Assembly: GCF_020216525.1 (NCBI RefSeq)
Contig: NZ_JAIWOY010000004.1
Location: 62,001 to 126,000 of the forward strand
Direction: 5' to 3'
DNA: 64,000 nt
Source: Nocardioides nematodiphilus
GTDB taxonomy: Bacteria > Actinomycetota > Actinomycetes > Propionibacteriales > Nocardioidaceae
Shown here: piece after piece, positions 40,551 to 52,668 of the stretch
Layout of the letters: each line of letters opens with the position of its first letter
Position numbering within the stretch: the first letter of the stretch is position 1
Translations under genes and position numbers: made by a program
The notes under the pieces: generated by a model
The model's input: the letters and a program-made list of their open reading frames with translations, nothing else
The model's database searches: none
What the model was told of the DNA's origin: nothing

Positions 40551-41946
40551 GGCGGGAGCAGACTTCCTGCAGCTCGACGCCTCGAGTGCCCCGGCAGGGG
40601 GCCTGGCCACCTGGCTGAGCGCCGCCCTACGCGACGCGATCGCCGACGGGCGGCTCGAGGTCGAGGCTCGGCTGCCCGCGACCCGGGTGCTCGCGGCCCA
40701 GCTCGAGGTCTCCCGAGGCGCGGTCGTCGAGGCGTATCAACGACTCACCGATGAGGGGCTGCTCAGCGGGCGGCGCGGGGGTGGCACCGTCGTGCGCGCA
40801 CGACCCGGTCCCGTTCCCACGCCCGTGCCTGTCGCGGCCAGCAGGCCGGACGCGATCGCGGACCTCTCCCCCGGGGTCCCCGACCTGTCGGCGTTCCCGC
40901 GGGCGGCATGGGGCCGGGCGGAGCGCTCGGCGCTGGCGGCCGCGACCTCGGCCGACCTCGGGTACGGCGACCCGCGCGGGGTCCCGGCGCTGCGGACCGC
41001 GCTCGCTGCGTGGCTGGCGAGGACCCGTGGCATCCGGGCGGATCCCGACGACATCCTCATCGTCAACGGCGTCGCCCAGGGACTGGTCCTCATCGCCCGC
41101 CTGCTGACCGACCGCGGCATCGACACGGTCGGCTTCGAGGACCCCGGATCGGCCGGCGCTCGCGGGCATCTTCAGCGCTGGGGCCTCGACCCCGAGCCGG
41201 TGCCCGTCGACGGCGAGGGGCTCGACGTCGACCGGCTGGTCGCGAAAGGCCTCGACGCCGTCGTCCTCACGCCTGCGCATCAGTTCCCCACCGGGGTCGT
41301 CCTCAGCGCCGAGCGGCGCCGAGCGCTCGCCGACTGGGCCCATGGCGGCCCCGGGGCGCTCGGGGGCGTGGGCCGGCTGGTGATCGAGGACGACTACGAC
41401 GCCGAGCACCGCTACGACCGCCCGCCGGTCGCCGCGCTGAAGGCGCTGATGCCCGAACGGGTCATCCACCTCGGCAGCGTGTCGAAGACCCTCGCGCCGG
41501 CCATCCGGCTGGGCTGGCTCCTGGCTCCGCGAGCGATCCACGACGAGCTGGTCGACGCTCGCTACTGGCTCGACCTGGCGAGCCCCGCGCTGCCGCAGCT
41601 GACCCTGGCCGAGCTGCTGCGGTCGGGCGCGGTGGAGCGGCATCTGCGGCTCGTACGCCACCGCCATCGCCACCGCCGCGACGCACTCGTCGCGGCGTTG
41701 GCCCGCCACGTGCCGCAAGGGCGGGTGCACGGGGTCGCCGCCGGCCTCCACCTGCTGGTGACGCTCCCGGGCGAGGTCGACGACATCGCCCTCGCCGAGC
41801 GCGCCCGCGAGGCCGGCGTCGTCGTCCACCCGCTCTCACAGCATCGACAGGGCGACGGGCCGCCGGGCCTGGTGATCGGCTACGCCGCGACCCCGCCCGA
41901 TCGGCTCCGGGATGCCGTCGCCCGGTTGGGACGGGTCATCCACTGA
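40549..41946 (+). CDS. MocR/PdxR-type regulator (GntR HTH + aminotransferase-like domain)
   Basis: 465-aa transcription factor. Residues about 14-85 are a GntR winged helix (ALRDAIADGRLEVEARLPATRVLAAQLEVSRGAVVEAYQRL, TVVRAR). Residues about 105-460 are a fold-type I PLP domain with YGDPRGVPALRTALAAWLARTRG, EDDYDAEHRYD and the PLP lysine in GSVSKTLAP (Lys313). GTG start behind an AGGGAGG site. Divergent from the EamA exporter; control of it and of itself is inferred. Confidence 0.93.
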   Translation: MAGADFLQLDASSAPAGGLATWLSAALRDAIADGRLEVEARLPATRVLAAQLEVSRGAVVEAYQRLTDEGLLSGRRGGGTVVRARPGPVPTPVPVAASRPDAIADLSPGVPDLSAFPRAAWGRAERSALAAATSADLGYGDPRGVPALRTALAAWLARTRGIRADPDDILIVNGVAQGLVLIARLLTDRGIDTVGFEDPGSAGARGHLQRWGLDPEPVPVDGEGLDVDRLVAKGLDAVVLTPAHQFPTGVVLSAERRRALADWAHGGPGALGGVGRLVIEDDYDAEHRYDRPPVAALKALMPERVIHLGSVSKTLAPAIRLGWLLAPRAIHDELVDARYWLDLASPALPQLTLAELLRSGAVERHLRLVRHRHRHRRDALVAALARHVPQGRVHGVAAGLHLLVTLPGEVDDIALAERAREAGVVVHPLSQHRQGDGPPGLVIGYAATPPDRLRDAVARLGRVIH

Positions 41947-41961
41947 GCCGGGCGGCCGGGC

Positions 41962-43926
<1,965 letters not shown>

Positions 43927-43956
43927 CGTGGGGCTCCTGATCCGGTGATCCTTGTG

Positions 43957-44028
43957 CTCGGCGAGGCCGAGTGATACGAATTATTGATACGAAATTTCGT
44001 TTCAGCGGTCGCAAAGACTGCGAAACGA
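43957..44028. other. palindrome-rich putative attachment/integrase-binding region
   Basis: Between the DUF255 start and the integrase. Contains hairpin CTCGGC-GAG-GCCGAG (43957-43971), direct repeats GATACGAA at 43973 and 43986, the perfect 12-bp palindrome ACGAAATTTCGT (43989-44000), and arms TCGTTTC / GAAACGA (43997-44003, 44022-44028). It is conspicuously AT-rich for this genome. Such repeats next to an integrase suggest attL and arm-type sites. Confidence 0.4.
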
Positions 44029-44071
44029 GCGCGTACCGAGACCTCGCCACCACCCTACGAGGGAGGCACCG

Positions 44072-45478
44072 ATGGCGACCCGCAAGAAGTCCAGCCTGTT
44101 GGCGCAGGGCAAGCAACGGCGCGAGGGCGGGACCGGCTGGCCATGGCGCGTGCGGCTCTATGGCCCTCGGCCCGGCAGGTCCGGCTACCAGGTGAAGTTC
44201 AAGGTGCCCGCCGGCGACGGGGAGCCCTGGACACCGGTCCTACGGCGTGCCGCCACCGAGGAGGAGGCGCGCAAGATCTTCGCCCAAGCCGAGTGGGCAC
44301 TCGACACCGAGTCGGATGCGCCGGTCGGGGCGGACGTACGGGCTTCACGGACGATCAAGGCACTCTCCGAGGCCTTCTTGAAGGACAGCAAGGATCGCGG
44401 CAAGGCGCCACGCACGATGGAAGCCCGTGAGTCGCGAGCCAGGGCACACATCGTGCCGACCATCGGGGACGTGGTCGTGGCGAAATGGCGCGTCGAGCAC
44501 AGCCGTCAAGTGATGGAGCAAGGCGGGCGGACGATCTTCTCCGACCGCGGCCGCGAGGACTTGCGCACTCAGATGGCCGCGATGCGCAAGCTCGCCTGGC
44601 GACTCGGCTGGCTCGACCGTTCGATCGATCCGCTCGACGGGCTGGAGCTGGGGAAGGCGACCGTGCTGCAGGGTGCGACCGAGCACTACGTCGACCCTCG
44701 GCTGCGCCCGGAGAAGCGGCAGGTCAACGCAGTGGCTCACGCCGCCGACGTGCTGTGCGGACCGGACGGGAGCGATCCGCTGCTGACGCGACACCCCATG
44801 CTCGGGACCAAGATCCGCGTCGCAGCCTTCGGCGGCCTGCGACTCGGCGAGCAGAACGGGCTGCGCGCCGTCGACGTCTTCTTCGAGCGCGGGTACGTCC
44901 AGGTGAACGGCTCCTGGATCACCCCACGCGGCGCGCCCGGCTTCCGCGGCCCGGTGAAGAACCACGTCATCCACGAGGTCCCCCTCCCCCAGTCGCTGCT
45001 GCGCAACGAGCTGATGCCTCGCGTCGCGGTGTTGTTAGGGATCCCCGCCGACTCTCCGCTGCAGCGGGTGATCAACGCCCAGGAGGAGGAGCGGCAACGC
45101 CGAGTCAACCTCGCCCGCCGCTCCGGCGATCGGACACTGACGTGGTGGAACTACCCGATCCCGCCGCTCGAGGAACACTGGATCTTCGAGGACACCGTCA
45201 CCGGTCTGCCGATGCGCCCCGAGATGCACAACGACCGCTGGCACCGCATCCGCCGGTGGGTCGACGAGAACGACCCCGAGAACGCCTGGCCCCGCACGAT
45301 CGTCTACCGAAACCTCCGCCACCACGCGGCAACGCGGTGGTTCCACGAGGAGCTCGGCGAACCCTGGGAGGTCGTCGCTCAGTACCTCGGCGACAAGCTC
45401 ACCACCGTCCTCAACCACTACGTCCGCGCCGGCGAAGACGCCCTCCGCGACTCGGTCTCCAAGTTGGCGCTGCATTGA
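44072..45478 (+). CDS. site-specific tyrosine recombinase/integrase
   Basis: 468-aa integrase. N-terminal basic arm-binding part (RKKSSLLAQGKQRR...WPWRVRLYG), SAM-like core-binding domain (about 95-190: TIKALSEAFLKDSKDRGKAPRTMEAR), and catalytic domain with Arg in FGGLRLGE, LRHHAATRWFH (HxxR-type box) and nucleophile Tyr in TVLNHYV near the end. ATG behind GAGGGAGG. It converges on the Fic gene with a 6-base gap. Full length and apparently functional. Confidence 0.92.
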   Translation: MATRKKSSLLAQGKQRREGGTGWPWRVRLYGPRPGRSGYQVKFKVPAGDGEPWTPVLRRAATEEEARKIFAQAEWALDTESDAPVGADVRASRTIKALSEAFLKDSKDRGKAPRTMEARESRARAHIVPTIGDVVVAKWRVEHSRQVMEQGGRTIFSDRGREDLRTQMAAMRKLAWRLGWLDRSIDPLDGLELGKATVLQGATEHYVDPRLRPEKRQVNAVAHAADVLCGPDGSDPLLTRHPMLGTKIRVAAFGGLRLGEQNGLRAVDVFFERGYVQVNGSWITPRGAPGFRGPVKNHVIHEVPLPQSLLRNELMPRVAVLLGIPADSPLQRVINAQEEERQRRVNLARRSGDRTLTWWNYPIPPLEEHWIFEDTVTGLPMRPEMHNDRWHRIRRWVDENDPENAWPRTIVYRNLRHHAATRWFHEELGEPWEVVAQYLGDKLTTVLNHYVRAGEDALRDSVSKLALH

Positions 45479-45484
45479 CCACCC

Positions 45485-46687
45485 CTACAGCTTCGCGAGC
45501 CGGGTCAAGGTCTTTTGATGCTCATGCACAAAGTCGCGAGCAGTCGGCTGATCGCTGTAGAACGCAGCAGAATCGATGCCGTGGTCCTCGTCGAGACGCA
45601 GGTCTGCCCGAATCTTGTGAACGGTGCTCCTGTCAGCCTCTCGACCGTCGTCGCGATACGCAACCTGGGTACGGAGCGACCTGCGCTTGGGGATGCCTAG
45701 AAGGCCGCGTCCGGACACAACGCGGGTGATGTTGATCCGATTGCCGACGCCCGGTGCGGGCTCGATAACGCAGTCATAGTTCGCAAGTAACCGTCGCAGC
45801 TGGAGCCACTTCATTGGCTGTTCGCCGCGCTGCACGCGTCGACTATTCGCCTTGATCCACGCCGCGATGAGCAGCGCCTCACGGTCGGCCATCTCGGAAC
45901 TGCCAGCGGGGACGAGGCCGTGCTGTGCGACCCGAAGGACGAATCGAAAGAGGTCGTCCTCGTGGCAGGTCAGCAGCAGGTCGTGGCGATCCAGGAAGAC
46001 GAGCATCGCAACGAGCGCAGTCCTCTTGTTTCCGTTGTGGAACGGATGATTGTGAATCACAGAATGAAGCAATGCAGCGCCGGCCATCTCAACTGACTCG
46101 TACTTGCGCACCTCCCCGAACGTCGTCTGCGGCCTAAAGGCCGATGACTCGAGCAGATCCCATTCACGGACGCCACACGGATCACCGAACGGGTCCTCCG
46201 TTCCGGCGAATTCCTCGATCAGCACGCCGTGCACTGCATCAAGTTCGACGGCTGAGAGATAGTCCAACTCTCTGGCGCGACCGATCGTCTTCCAGACCAC
46301 CGGCGTCATCTCCGGAGGCTTAGCCGGGCGCGCCCGGTTGGTGACCAGAGGTGATGCGCTCGCTCGGGCGTACTGCTTCAGCTTCGCGGGCGCTCCCTTG
46401 GGGAGCGTGCGTGCGCGATCGGAGACATCGATCTGGAGCCGCACCATTAGATCGGCCCAATCCTGGTCGTCGAGGCCGAGCAACCCCTTCCAATACGAAG
46501 GTGAGGCAAGTTGTTTCGCGAGCGCCAAACCCAGTGCACGACGAGCTACAGGCAGCGCACGGTCGGGAACCACGGACGACGCACCGTCGAGGTCATCGAG
46601 GCCCGCATCCCATAGCGCCACCAAGGTCTCATCTAGGTCGAGGCCGGCCTCTTGCGCGAGGTCCGCAACCCGTGCGCTTCTGCTCAT
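45485..46687 (-). CDS. Fic/Doc family protein associated with type I R-M
   Basis: 400 aa. The Fic core motif HPFHNGNKRT is at residues 214-223; the acidic residue of canonical Fic (HxFxD/EGNGR) is Asn and the second Arg is replaced, as in Doc-type kinases with GNKRTA. The N-terminus (about 1-40) resembles a small helical DNA/RNA-binding unit; the C-terminal 120 aa is of unknown type. It lies 44 bases after hsdR in the same direction, so it is likely part of the hsd operon and may modify a host or phage target. No antitoxin-like partner is adjacent. Confidence 0.85.
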   Translation of the reverse strand: MSRSARVADLAQEAGLDLDETLVALWDAGLDDLDGASSVVPDRALPVARRALGLALAKQLASPSYWKGLLGLDDQDWADLMVRLQIDVSDRARTLPKGAPAKLKQYARASASPLVTNRARPAKPPEMTPVVWKTIGRARELDYLSAVELDAVHGVLIEEFAGTEDPFGDPCGVREWDLLESSAFRPQTTFGEVRKYESVEMAGAALLHSVIHNHPFHNGNKRTALVAMLVFLDRHDLLLTCHEDDLFRFVLRVAQHGLVPAGSSEMADREALLIAAWIKANSRRVQRGEQPMKWLQLRRLLANYDCVIEPAPGVGNRINITRVVSGRGLLGIPKRRSLRTQVAYRDDGREADRSTVHKIRADLRLDEDHGIDSAAFYSDQPTARDFVHEHQKTLTRLAKL

Positions 46688-46731
46688 GACGCATCCGCCA
46701 CTACCGGATGCAGCTCTCGAACGTGATGCAT

Positions 46732-49700
46732 CTACGCCAGCCCAGCGTAACGTTCGAAGAACTCGATGAGCTTCCCGAGCACGCGACCCTTCTTGGCCGC
46801 GTGATTGTTGTCCTTTGAGAAGCGCGAGGCGGGCGGCAGGATCCGCGTTATCGCGGTACCGCTCGTCGGCACGGCGCCGTCACGGAATGCATCGGCCACG
46901 AAGGTGCGCGTCTCGTCGGCCTTGAGCGCCTCGTCAGCGATGAGCTCGTCGAGCTCCGACTCGCGCCGCTCGGCGATGAACTGACGCCAGTCGTCGCCGA
47001 CGTTGTCGCCGACCGACTGCGAGTCGACGAAGGCCATGATCAGGTCGCGCTTGTTGCGCAGGGTCGGGCTGGCGTCGATGGCCTTCTCGATGTCCACGAC
47101 CTGGCCGACTGTCTCCCGGCCGGCTACCTTCGCCTCGCGCCACTTCCCGACCAGCATGAGGATGTAGTCGATGTTGACCTCGACCTGCTTGACAAGCTCG
47201 ATCTCGAAGACGACGTCGTCGAGGATCGACTCCTTCTCCTTCTTCTCGCTCTTGCGGTGCTTCTCCCACAAGGCGTTGTAGATGCTGGTGTAGTTCTGCA
47301 GGTCGCGCGGCGACAGAGCGTCGTCCGCGGCGAACTCGTCGAACGAAGTCAGGATGTTGCGCAACTTCAGGAGCTCGCCAAACAACACGACGAACCGCTT
47401 CTCGGCCGCCTCGCCAAACGGCTCCTCCCCCGGTGGCGTCGTCTCGAGCAGCACCCCGACGACCTTGTCGTAGGCCGTCTTGTAGTCCTGGTAGGGCTTG
47501 AGCAGCACGACGCCGCGGGCCTCGCGGTTGCCGAAGAGCGCGAGTGCGTCGTCGACAGCCTTCTCGAGGTTCCGGAAGCAGACGATGTTGCCGTATGCCT
47601 TGACGGAGTTGAGGATCCGGTTGGTGCGGCTGAACGCCTGGATCAGGCCGTGGGACTTGAGGTTCTTGTCTACCCAGAGCGTGTTGAGGGTGGTCGCGTC
47701 GAAGCCGGTGAGGAACATGTTGACGACGAGCACGAGGTCGACGCTGCGGTCCTTCACCCGCTTGGCAAGGTCCTTGTAGTAGTTCTCGAACTTCGCCGAC
47801 GAGGTGTCGTACGACGTCCCAAAGGTAGCGTTGTAGTCAGAGATCGCCTTCTCGAGGAAGTCCCGCGAAGAACCGTCGAGCCGCTCGGCGTCCATCGCCT
47901 CGTCGCCCAGGATCTCGCCGTCTTCGACCTCCTCGTTGGCGCTGTAACTGAAGATGGTGGCGACCTTCAGCGGCTGGTACGCCGGGTCGGCGGCCTTGCG
48001 GGCGGCCTGCTGCCTCTCGAACTCGAGGTAGTACGCCTTGAGCGCAGGGATGGAGGCGGTGGCAAACATCGAGTTGAAGCCGCGGACCCGCTTCTCACCG
48101 AGGTTGTAACCCTGGCCACGCATGGTCTTGGTGTCGAAGTGGTCGAGGACGTAGCTCACGTTCTGGCTGACCCGCTCGGGCGCAAGCATTACCTCTTCGG
48201 TGTTGATCGCCTCCACGTCCTTGTCGCTCACATGGTCGGCGACCTTGACGGTCTTGAGGTACGAGACCCGGAAGGGCAGCACGTTCCCATCGTTGATGGC
48301 GTCGACGATCGTGTAGGTGTGCAACCGGTCGCCGAAGACCGCTTCGGTGGTGTCGAGCTTCGCGCCTGTCGCGTTCTCGGGGAAGATCGGCGTGCCGGTG
48401 AAGCCGAAGAGGTGATACCGCTTGAACGCCTTGCGAATCGCGGTGCCCATGTCACCGAACTGGCTGCGATGGCACTCGTCGAAGATCACGACGATGTGTC
48501 CGCCGAAGACGACGTGGCCTCGACTGTGCCCGATGAACCGGAACAGCTTCTGGATGGTCGTCACGATGATCCGTGAGTTCGGGTTCTCGAGCTGCCGTGT
48601 GAGCTCGGCGGTCGACCTCGAGCCGTTGACCGAGTCCTTCTCGAAGCGGTTGTACTCCAGCATCGTTTGGTAGTCGAGGTCCTTGCGGTCGACCACGAAG
48701 AGGACCTTGTCGACGCCCTCCATACGCGAGGCGAGCTGCGCGGTCTTGAACGACGTGAGCGTCTTGCCGGAGCCGGTGGTGTGCCAGATGTAGCCGCCAG
48801 CGGCGGTGGAGCCGAGCTGCTTCATGGTGGTCGAGGTGACCACGCGCTGCAGGATTTTTTCCGCCGCGACGATCTGGTAGGGCCGCATGACGAGCAACGT
48901 TCGGGAGACGTCGAAGACGCAGTACTTGGTGAGCACGTTGAGCAAGGTGTGCTTGGCGAAGAACGTCTTGGTAAAGGCGGTCAGGTCGCCGATGCGCTTG
49001 TTGTTCGCGTCGGTCCACCACGACGTGAACTCGAAGGTGTTCGAGGTTTGCTTCTTGCCGCGCCGACCGCCCTCGGACTCCGCGATCCGGCGAGCGCGGG
49101 TGGTGTTGGCGTAGTACTTCGTGTGCGTGCCGTTGGAGATCACGAAGAGCTGGACGTACTCGAAGAGACCGGCGTCGGCCCAGAAGGACTCCCGCTGGTA
49201 GCGGTTGATCTGGTTGAACGCCTCCTTGAGCGCGACGCCGCGGCGCTTGATCTCGACGTGCACCAGCGGGAGGCCGTTGACCAGGACCGTGACGTCGTAG
49301 CGGTGCTGCCGCTCGACGCCACCACCTTCACCAACCGACTCGTACTGGTTGATGACCTGGACCCGATTGTTGTGGATGTTCGACTTATCGATCAGTTTGA
49401 TGTTCTTGCTGGTGCCGTCGTCTCGGAGCAGGACCTGGATCGGGTCCTCTTGGATGCGGGCGGTCTTCTCGACGATGCCCTCGTTCTTCACTGCGACCTT
49501 CTCAGCGAAGAACCGCGCCCACTCGTCGTCGCTGAATGTGACCTCGTTCAAGATCTCCAGCTGCGTTCGCAGGTTGGCTTCGAGGTCGGCCGCCGAGGTG
49601 ATCATCAGGCGCTCGTAGGCCTGCGACTGAAGCTGCTCGATGAATTCCTGCTCAAGCGCCGCCTCGGACTGGTAGCTCTGGGCGCTCGCCAGGTCCGGCA

Positions 49701-49779
49701 CGTACGCCGCAACAACTGTGGACTCGTCGGAGACAGCGATCGGCTCGTAGCGCAGTGACGAGTCAGGAGCCTCCGTCAT
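46732..49779 (-). CDS. hsdR: type I restriction enzyme, R (endonuclease/translocase) subunit
   Basis: 1015-aa restriction motor. The N-terminal nuclease domain has YDVTVLVNGLPLVHVEIKRRG (PD-(D/E)XK type: Asp...Glu-X-Lys). SF2 translocase motifs follow: WHTTGSGKTLTSFK (Walker A), VVIFDECHRSQ (DEAD-like), FGFTGTPIF, TFGTSYDTSSAKF region, VNMFLTGFDATTLNTLWVDKNL and QAFSRTNRI. The C-terminal helical part contacts the methylase. ATG overlaps the hsdS stop (ATGA). All motifs are intact. Confidence 0.96.
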   Translation of the reverse strand: MTEAPDSSLRYEPIAVSDESTVVAAYVPDLASAQSYQSEAALEQEFIEQLQSQAYERLMITSAADLEANLRTQLEILNEVTFSDDEWARFFAEKVAVKNEGIVEKTARIQEDPIQVLLRDDGTSKNIKLIDKSNIHNNRVQVINQYESVGEGGGVERQHRYDVTVLVNGLPLVHVEIKRRGVALKEAFNQINRYQRESFWADAGLFEYVQLFVISNGTHTKYYANTTRARRIAESEGGRRGKKQTSNTFEFTSWWTDANNKRIGDLTAFTKTFFAKHTLLNVLTKYCVFDVSRTLLVMRPYQIVAAEKILQRVVTSTTMKQLGSTAAGGYIWHTTGSGKTLTSFKTAQLASRMEGVDKVLFVVDRKDLDYQTMLEYNRFEKDSVNGSRSTAELTRQLENPNSRIIVTTIQKLFRFIGHSRGHVVFGGHIVVIFDECHRSQFGDMGTAIRKAFKRYHLFGFTGTPIFPENATGAKLDTTEAVFGDRLHTYTIVDAINDGNVLPFRVSYLKTVKVADHVSDKDVEAINTEEVMLAPERVSQNVSYVLDHFDTKTMRGQGYNLGEKRVRGFNSMFATASIPALKAYYLEFERQQAARKAADPAYQPLKVATIFSYSANEEVEDGEILGDEAMDAERLDGSSRDFLEKAISDYNATFGTSYDTSSAKFENYYKDLAKRVKDRSVDLVLVVNMFLTGFDATTLNTLWVDKNLKSHGLIQAFSRTNRILNSVKAYGNIVCFRNLEKAVDDALALFGNREARGVVLLKPYQDYKTAYDKVVGVLLETTPPGEEPFGEAAEKRFVVLFGELLKLRNILTSFDEFAADDALSPRDLQNYTSIYNALWEKHRKSEKKEKESILDDVVFEIELVKQVEVNIDYILMLVGKWREAKVAGRETVGQVVDIEKAIDASPTLRNKRDLIMAFVDSQSVGDNVGDDWRQFIAERRESELDELIADEALKADETRTFVADAFRDGAVPTSGTAITRILPPASRFSKDNNHAAKKGRVLGKLIEFFERYAGLA

Positions 49780-51020
49780 GCCGCTTCCTCAAAGGTCAGG
49801 AGCTTGTCGCGGTAGTACTCGTACTGCCTGCGGCGGGCCTCGATCTCGGCCGGCAGATTGATCGACAAGTCAGTCACCAGCGAGTCGAACTTGTTGAGCA
49901 GGGAAGCGATTCGAAGCTGGTCCGCCAGAGAGGGGATCGGAACTTGGACCTTCGCGAGCCGAGCCTTCGAGACGTTAAACCTCGTCACACCGCTGGCAGT
50001 TCGAACAAGCTCCGAGCGCATGGGGCCAGATCGAAAGAGGTGCTTACTGAACTCAGGATCAAGTTCGCCTGGCTGGTGCGGTCGGAATCCGATGCAGAAG
50101 CTGTTGAGGTACAGCGGGCCATCGGGCTCCGTGGTCACTACCGACGACATCGCTACGTCGGCAGCAGACTCAGACGATCCCGTGAAGACGACGTCCCCGC
50201 GCTGGAGCGACCGCTGGCGCTCGCCCGGACCAACCCGCACGAAGTCTTCACGCCGGGTGTCGACCGCGAGATTGTTGAAGACGTTGACATACGACACGAA
50301 GCGCGCGTTGCCATCGGAGAAGTCCGCTTTCGACTTGCCGGTGAGCCCTCCGAAGATGGACCCGAGGTCACCCATGGGAACCCACCGGACACCCGCCTCT
50401 TCAGGTAGGCTTAGCATCTCATCGCGATAGAACGCGTACTGCTGGGCCCGGCGGTCATGCTCCGCCTGAAGGCTTAGCTTCAGACCCGCGTGGAGCGACT
50501 CGAGTTTGTCAAGAACCTCAACCAATTCGCGCTGAACCTCGAGTGGTGGCAGTGGGACCACGAGGGATTCGAACTTCTTGCGAGACACGTACGCAAGTGT
50601 CGCGGCATTCGACGACGCCGTCAGTCGGTCCGTCATCGTGTGCAGCAAGTGAAGCAAGAAGCGATTAAGAATCTTGGGCCCGCAGACAAGGCCAATGAAG
50701 GTCTGATTCGTAACGAGTGGCCGAGACACGATGGCGTACCGCCCGATGGAGGCCCCGCTACACGCGGCGATGACCGTCCCGGCCGGCATGACCTTAAGGT
50801 TCATCGCTCTTACAACTTCCTCCGATACCGCGAGCCTGGATGCGGAAACTGACAGGTCCGTCCCTCGAATGTCCTCAATTCGGCACCACGGGATATCACC
50901 ATCGAAGACCTGCGGTCGGTCCCTCATAGGAACGATGAAGTCGTCACATACCTCGGAGAGCGGGACGTGCGGGACACCATCCGGGCAATGCTCGATGAGC
51001 AGGTCGTGGAGGCGGCTCAT
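49776..51020 (-). CDS. hsdS: type I restriction enzyme, S (specificity) subunit
   Basis: 414-aa DNA-recognition subunit with two target-recognition domains (about 10-145 and 205-345). Each is followed by a conserved helical spacer: [20 protein letters not shown]...[13 protein letters not shown] and [20 protein letters not shown]...[13 protein letters not shown]. The duplicated QYxxYRDxLL ends show the half-subunit repeat. GC content is visibly lower than neighbours in places, typical for exchanged recognition domains. Overlaps hsdM by 4 bases. Confidence 0.95.
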   Translation of the reverse strand: MSRLHDLLIEHCPDGVPHVPLSEVCDDFIVPMRDRPQVFDGDIPWCRIEDIRGTDLSVSASRLAVSEEVVRAMNLKVMPAGTVIAACSGASIGRYAIVSRPLVTNQTFIGLVCGPKILNRFLLHLLHTMTDRLTASSNAATLAYVSRKKFESLVVPLPPLEVQRELVEVLDKLESLHAGLKLSLQAEHDRRAQQYAFYRDEMLSLPEEAGVRWVPMGDLGSIFGGLTGKSKADFSDGNARFVSYVNVFNNLAVDTRREDFVRVGPGERQRSLQRGDVVFTGSSESAADVAMSSVVTTEPDGPLYLNSFCIGFRPHQPGELDPEFSKHLFRSGPMRSELVRTASGVTRFNVSKARLAKVQVPIPSLADQLRIASLLNKFDSLVTDLSINLPAEIEARRRQYEYYRDKLLTFEEAA

Positions 51021-52588
51021 GAACCTTCCTCCAACTCAGCAACGATCGCATCGATCTCATCCCGCAGAGCGGCTTGGCGCTCAACTGCTCGCGCGATCTC
51101 GGCGTTGAGCGCCTTGATGTCAATGGCTACACGGGTGTCCTCGGCCTGCACGTATGAACTGACCGCGATGTTGTAACCGTTCTCCGCGATCGTCTCGTGG
51201 TCGACCAGCATCGCGAAGTGGGCGACGTTCTCCCGCGTGCTGAAGGCGTCGAGGATCTTCTGCTGGTGATCGGCGGTCAGCTTGTTCTTGTTGCCCTGAC
51301 GCGTGAACCCGGCCGAAGCATCGATGAACAGCACCTTGCTGTCGGTCTTCGACTTCTTGAGCACGATGACGCAGGTCGCAATCGTCGTACCGAAGAAGAG
51401 ATCCGGTGGGAGCTGGATGACCGCGTCGACGTAGTTGTTGTCGACGAGGTACTTGCGAATCTTCTGCTCCGCTCCCCCGCGATAGAGCACGCCAGGAAAC
51501 TCGACGATGGCCGCGGTGCCGTCGACCGCGAGCCACGACAGCATGTGCATCGTGAAGGCGAGGTCGGCCTTCGACTTCGGCGCAAGGACCCCAGCCGGCG
51601 CGTAGCGCTCGTCGTTGATCAGCAGCGGGTTCGCGTCGCCCTCCCACTTGATGGAGTACGGCGGGTTGGACACGATCGCCTCGAACGGCTCGTCGTCCCA
51701 GTGCGCCGGGTCGATCAGGGTGTCGCCGTGGGCGATATCGAACTGCTCGTAGTTGATGTCGTGCAGGAACATGTTGATCCGGCAGAGGTTGTATGTGGTC
51801 AGGTTGATCTCCTGGCCGAAGAAGCCCTTGCGGACCCCGCCTGGCAGCACCTTGTTGAACTTCAGCAGCAGCGAGCCAGAGCCGCACGCCGGGTCGTAAA
51901 CCTTGTTGATCTCGGTCTTGCCGACTACGGTGATCCGCGCGAGGAGTTCCGAGACCTCCTGGGGCGTGTAGTACTCGCCGCCGGACTTGCCGGCGTTCGC
52001 GGCGTACATGCCCATGAGGTACTCGTAGGCGTCGCCGAACGCGTCGATGGTGTTGTGCGTGAAGCCATCGTTGCCGAAGTTCAGGTCACCGATCGCGTCG
52101 AGCAGTTTCACCAGCTTCTCGTTGCGCTTCGCGACCGTCGGGCCGAGCTTGCCGCTGTTGACGTCGACGTCGGCGAAGAGGCCCTTGATGTCGTCCTCGG
52201 AGTCGGCGCCAACCGCGGATGCCTCGATGTTGGTGAAGACCCGAGACAGGGTCTCGTTGAGGTTCTCGTCGTTGCGAGCCCGCTCGCGAACGTTGGCGAA
52301 CAGGTCCTGGGGCAAGATGAAGAACCCCTTCTCGTTCACCACCTCCGCGCGGGCCTGCTCGGCGTCCGCGTTGCTCAGACAGCGGTAGTCGAAGTCCGTC
52401 TCGCCTGCCTTGTGCTCCGCGTCGTTGAGATAGGCGGTCAGATTCTCCGAAATGAAGCGGTAGAAGAGCATCCCGAGGACGTAGGCCTTGAAGTCCCAGC
52501 CGTCGACGCTGCCGCGCATGTCGTTGGCGATACGCCAGATGGTCTTGTGGAGCTCGGCCCGTTCAGCTTCTTTGATCATCTGACTCAC
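51017..52588 (-). CDS. hsdM: type I restriction enzyme, M (adenine methyltransferase) subunit
   Basis: 523-aa N6-adenine methylase. N-terminal HsdM_N region ([38 protein letters not shown]), AdoMet motif [11 protein letters not shown], catalytic NPPY in [10 protein letters not shown], and [14 protein letters not shown]. The GTG start ([13 protein letters not shown]) is the usual beginning for the family and lies 7 bases after a CAGACT that may serve as a -10. First gene of the hsdM-hsdS-hsdR-fic operon. Confidence 0.96.
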   Translation of the reverse strand: MSQMIKEAERAELHKTIWRIANDMRGSVDGWDFKAYVLGMLFYRFISENLTAYLNDAEHKAGETDFDYRCLSNADAEQARAEVVNEKGFFILPQDLFANVRERARNDENLNETLSRVFTNIEASAVGADSEDDIKGLFADVDVNSGKLGPTVAKRNEKLVKLLDAIGDLNFGNDGFTHNTIDAFGDAYEYLMGMYAANAGKSGGEYYTPQEVSELLARITVVGKTEINKVYDPACGSGSLLLKFNKVLPGGVRKGFFGQEINLTTYNLCRINMFLHDINYEQFDIAHGDTLIDPAHWDDEPFEAIVSNPPYSIKWEGDANPLLINDERYAPAGVLAPKSKADLAFTMHMLSWLAVDGTAAIVEFPGVLYRGGAEQKIRKYLVDNNYVDAVIQLPPDLFFGTTIATCVIVLKKSKTDSKVLFIDASAGFTRQGNKNKLTADHQQKILDAFSTRENVAHFAMLVDHETIAENGYNIAVSSYVQAEDTRVAIDIKALNAEIARAVERQAALRDEIDAIVAELEEGS

Positions 52589-52655
52589 GAGCCGAAGTCT
52601 GTCAGGGCGAGCCGACAGGATCGGCAGAACCACCCGAATCGACTGCTCTCAGCAC

Positions 52656-52661
52656 TAGCCT
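52656..52661 (+). promoter_or_regulatory. -10 element (TAGCCT) for the DUF262 fusion gene, leaderless
   Basis: TAGCCT ends 7 bases before the GTG at 52669. The 80-base space to hsdM therefore holds divergent promoters that could be co-regulated. Confidence 0.45.
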
Positions 52662-52668
52662 GCAGAAG

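Noticed and set aside
43927-44071. tRNA gene as integration target
   Set aside because: No cloverleaf, T-loop GTTCGA-type or acceptor pairing could be found beside the integrase.
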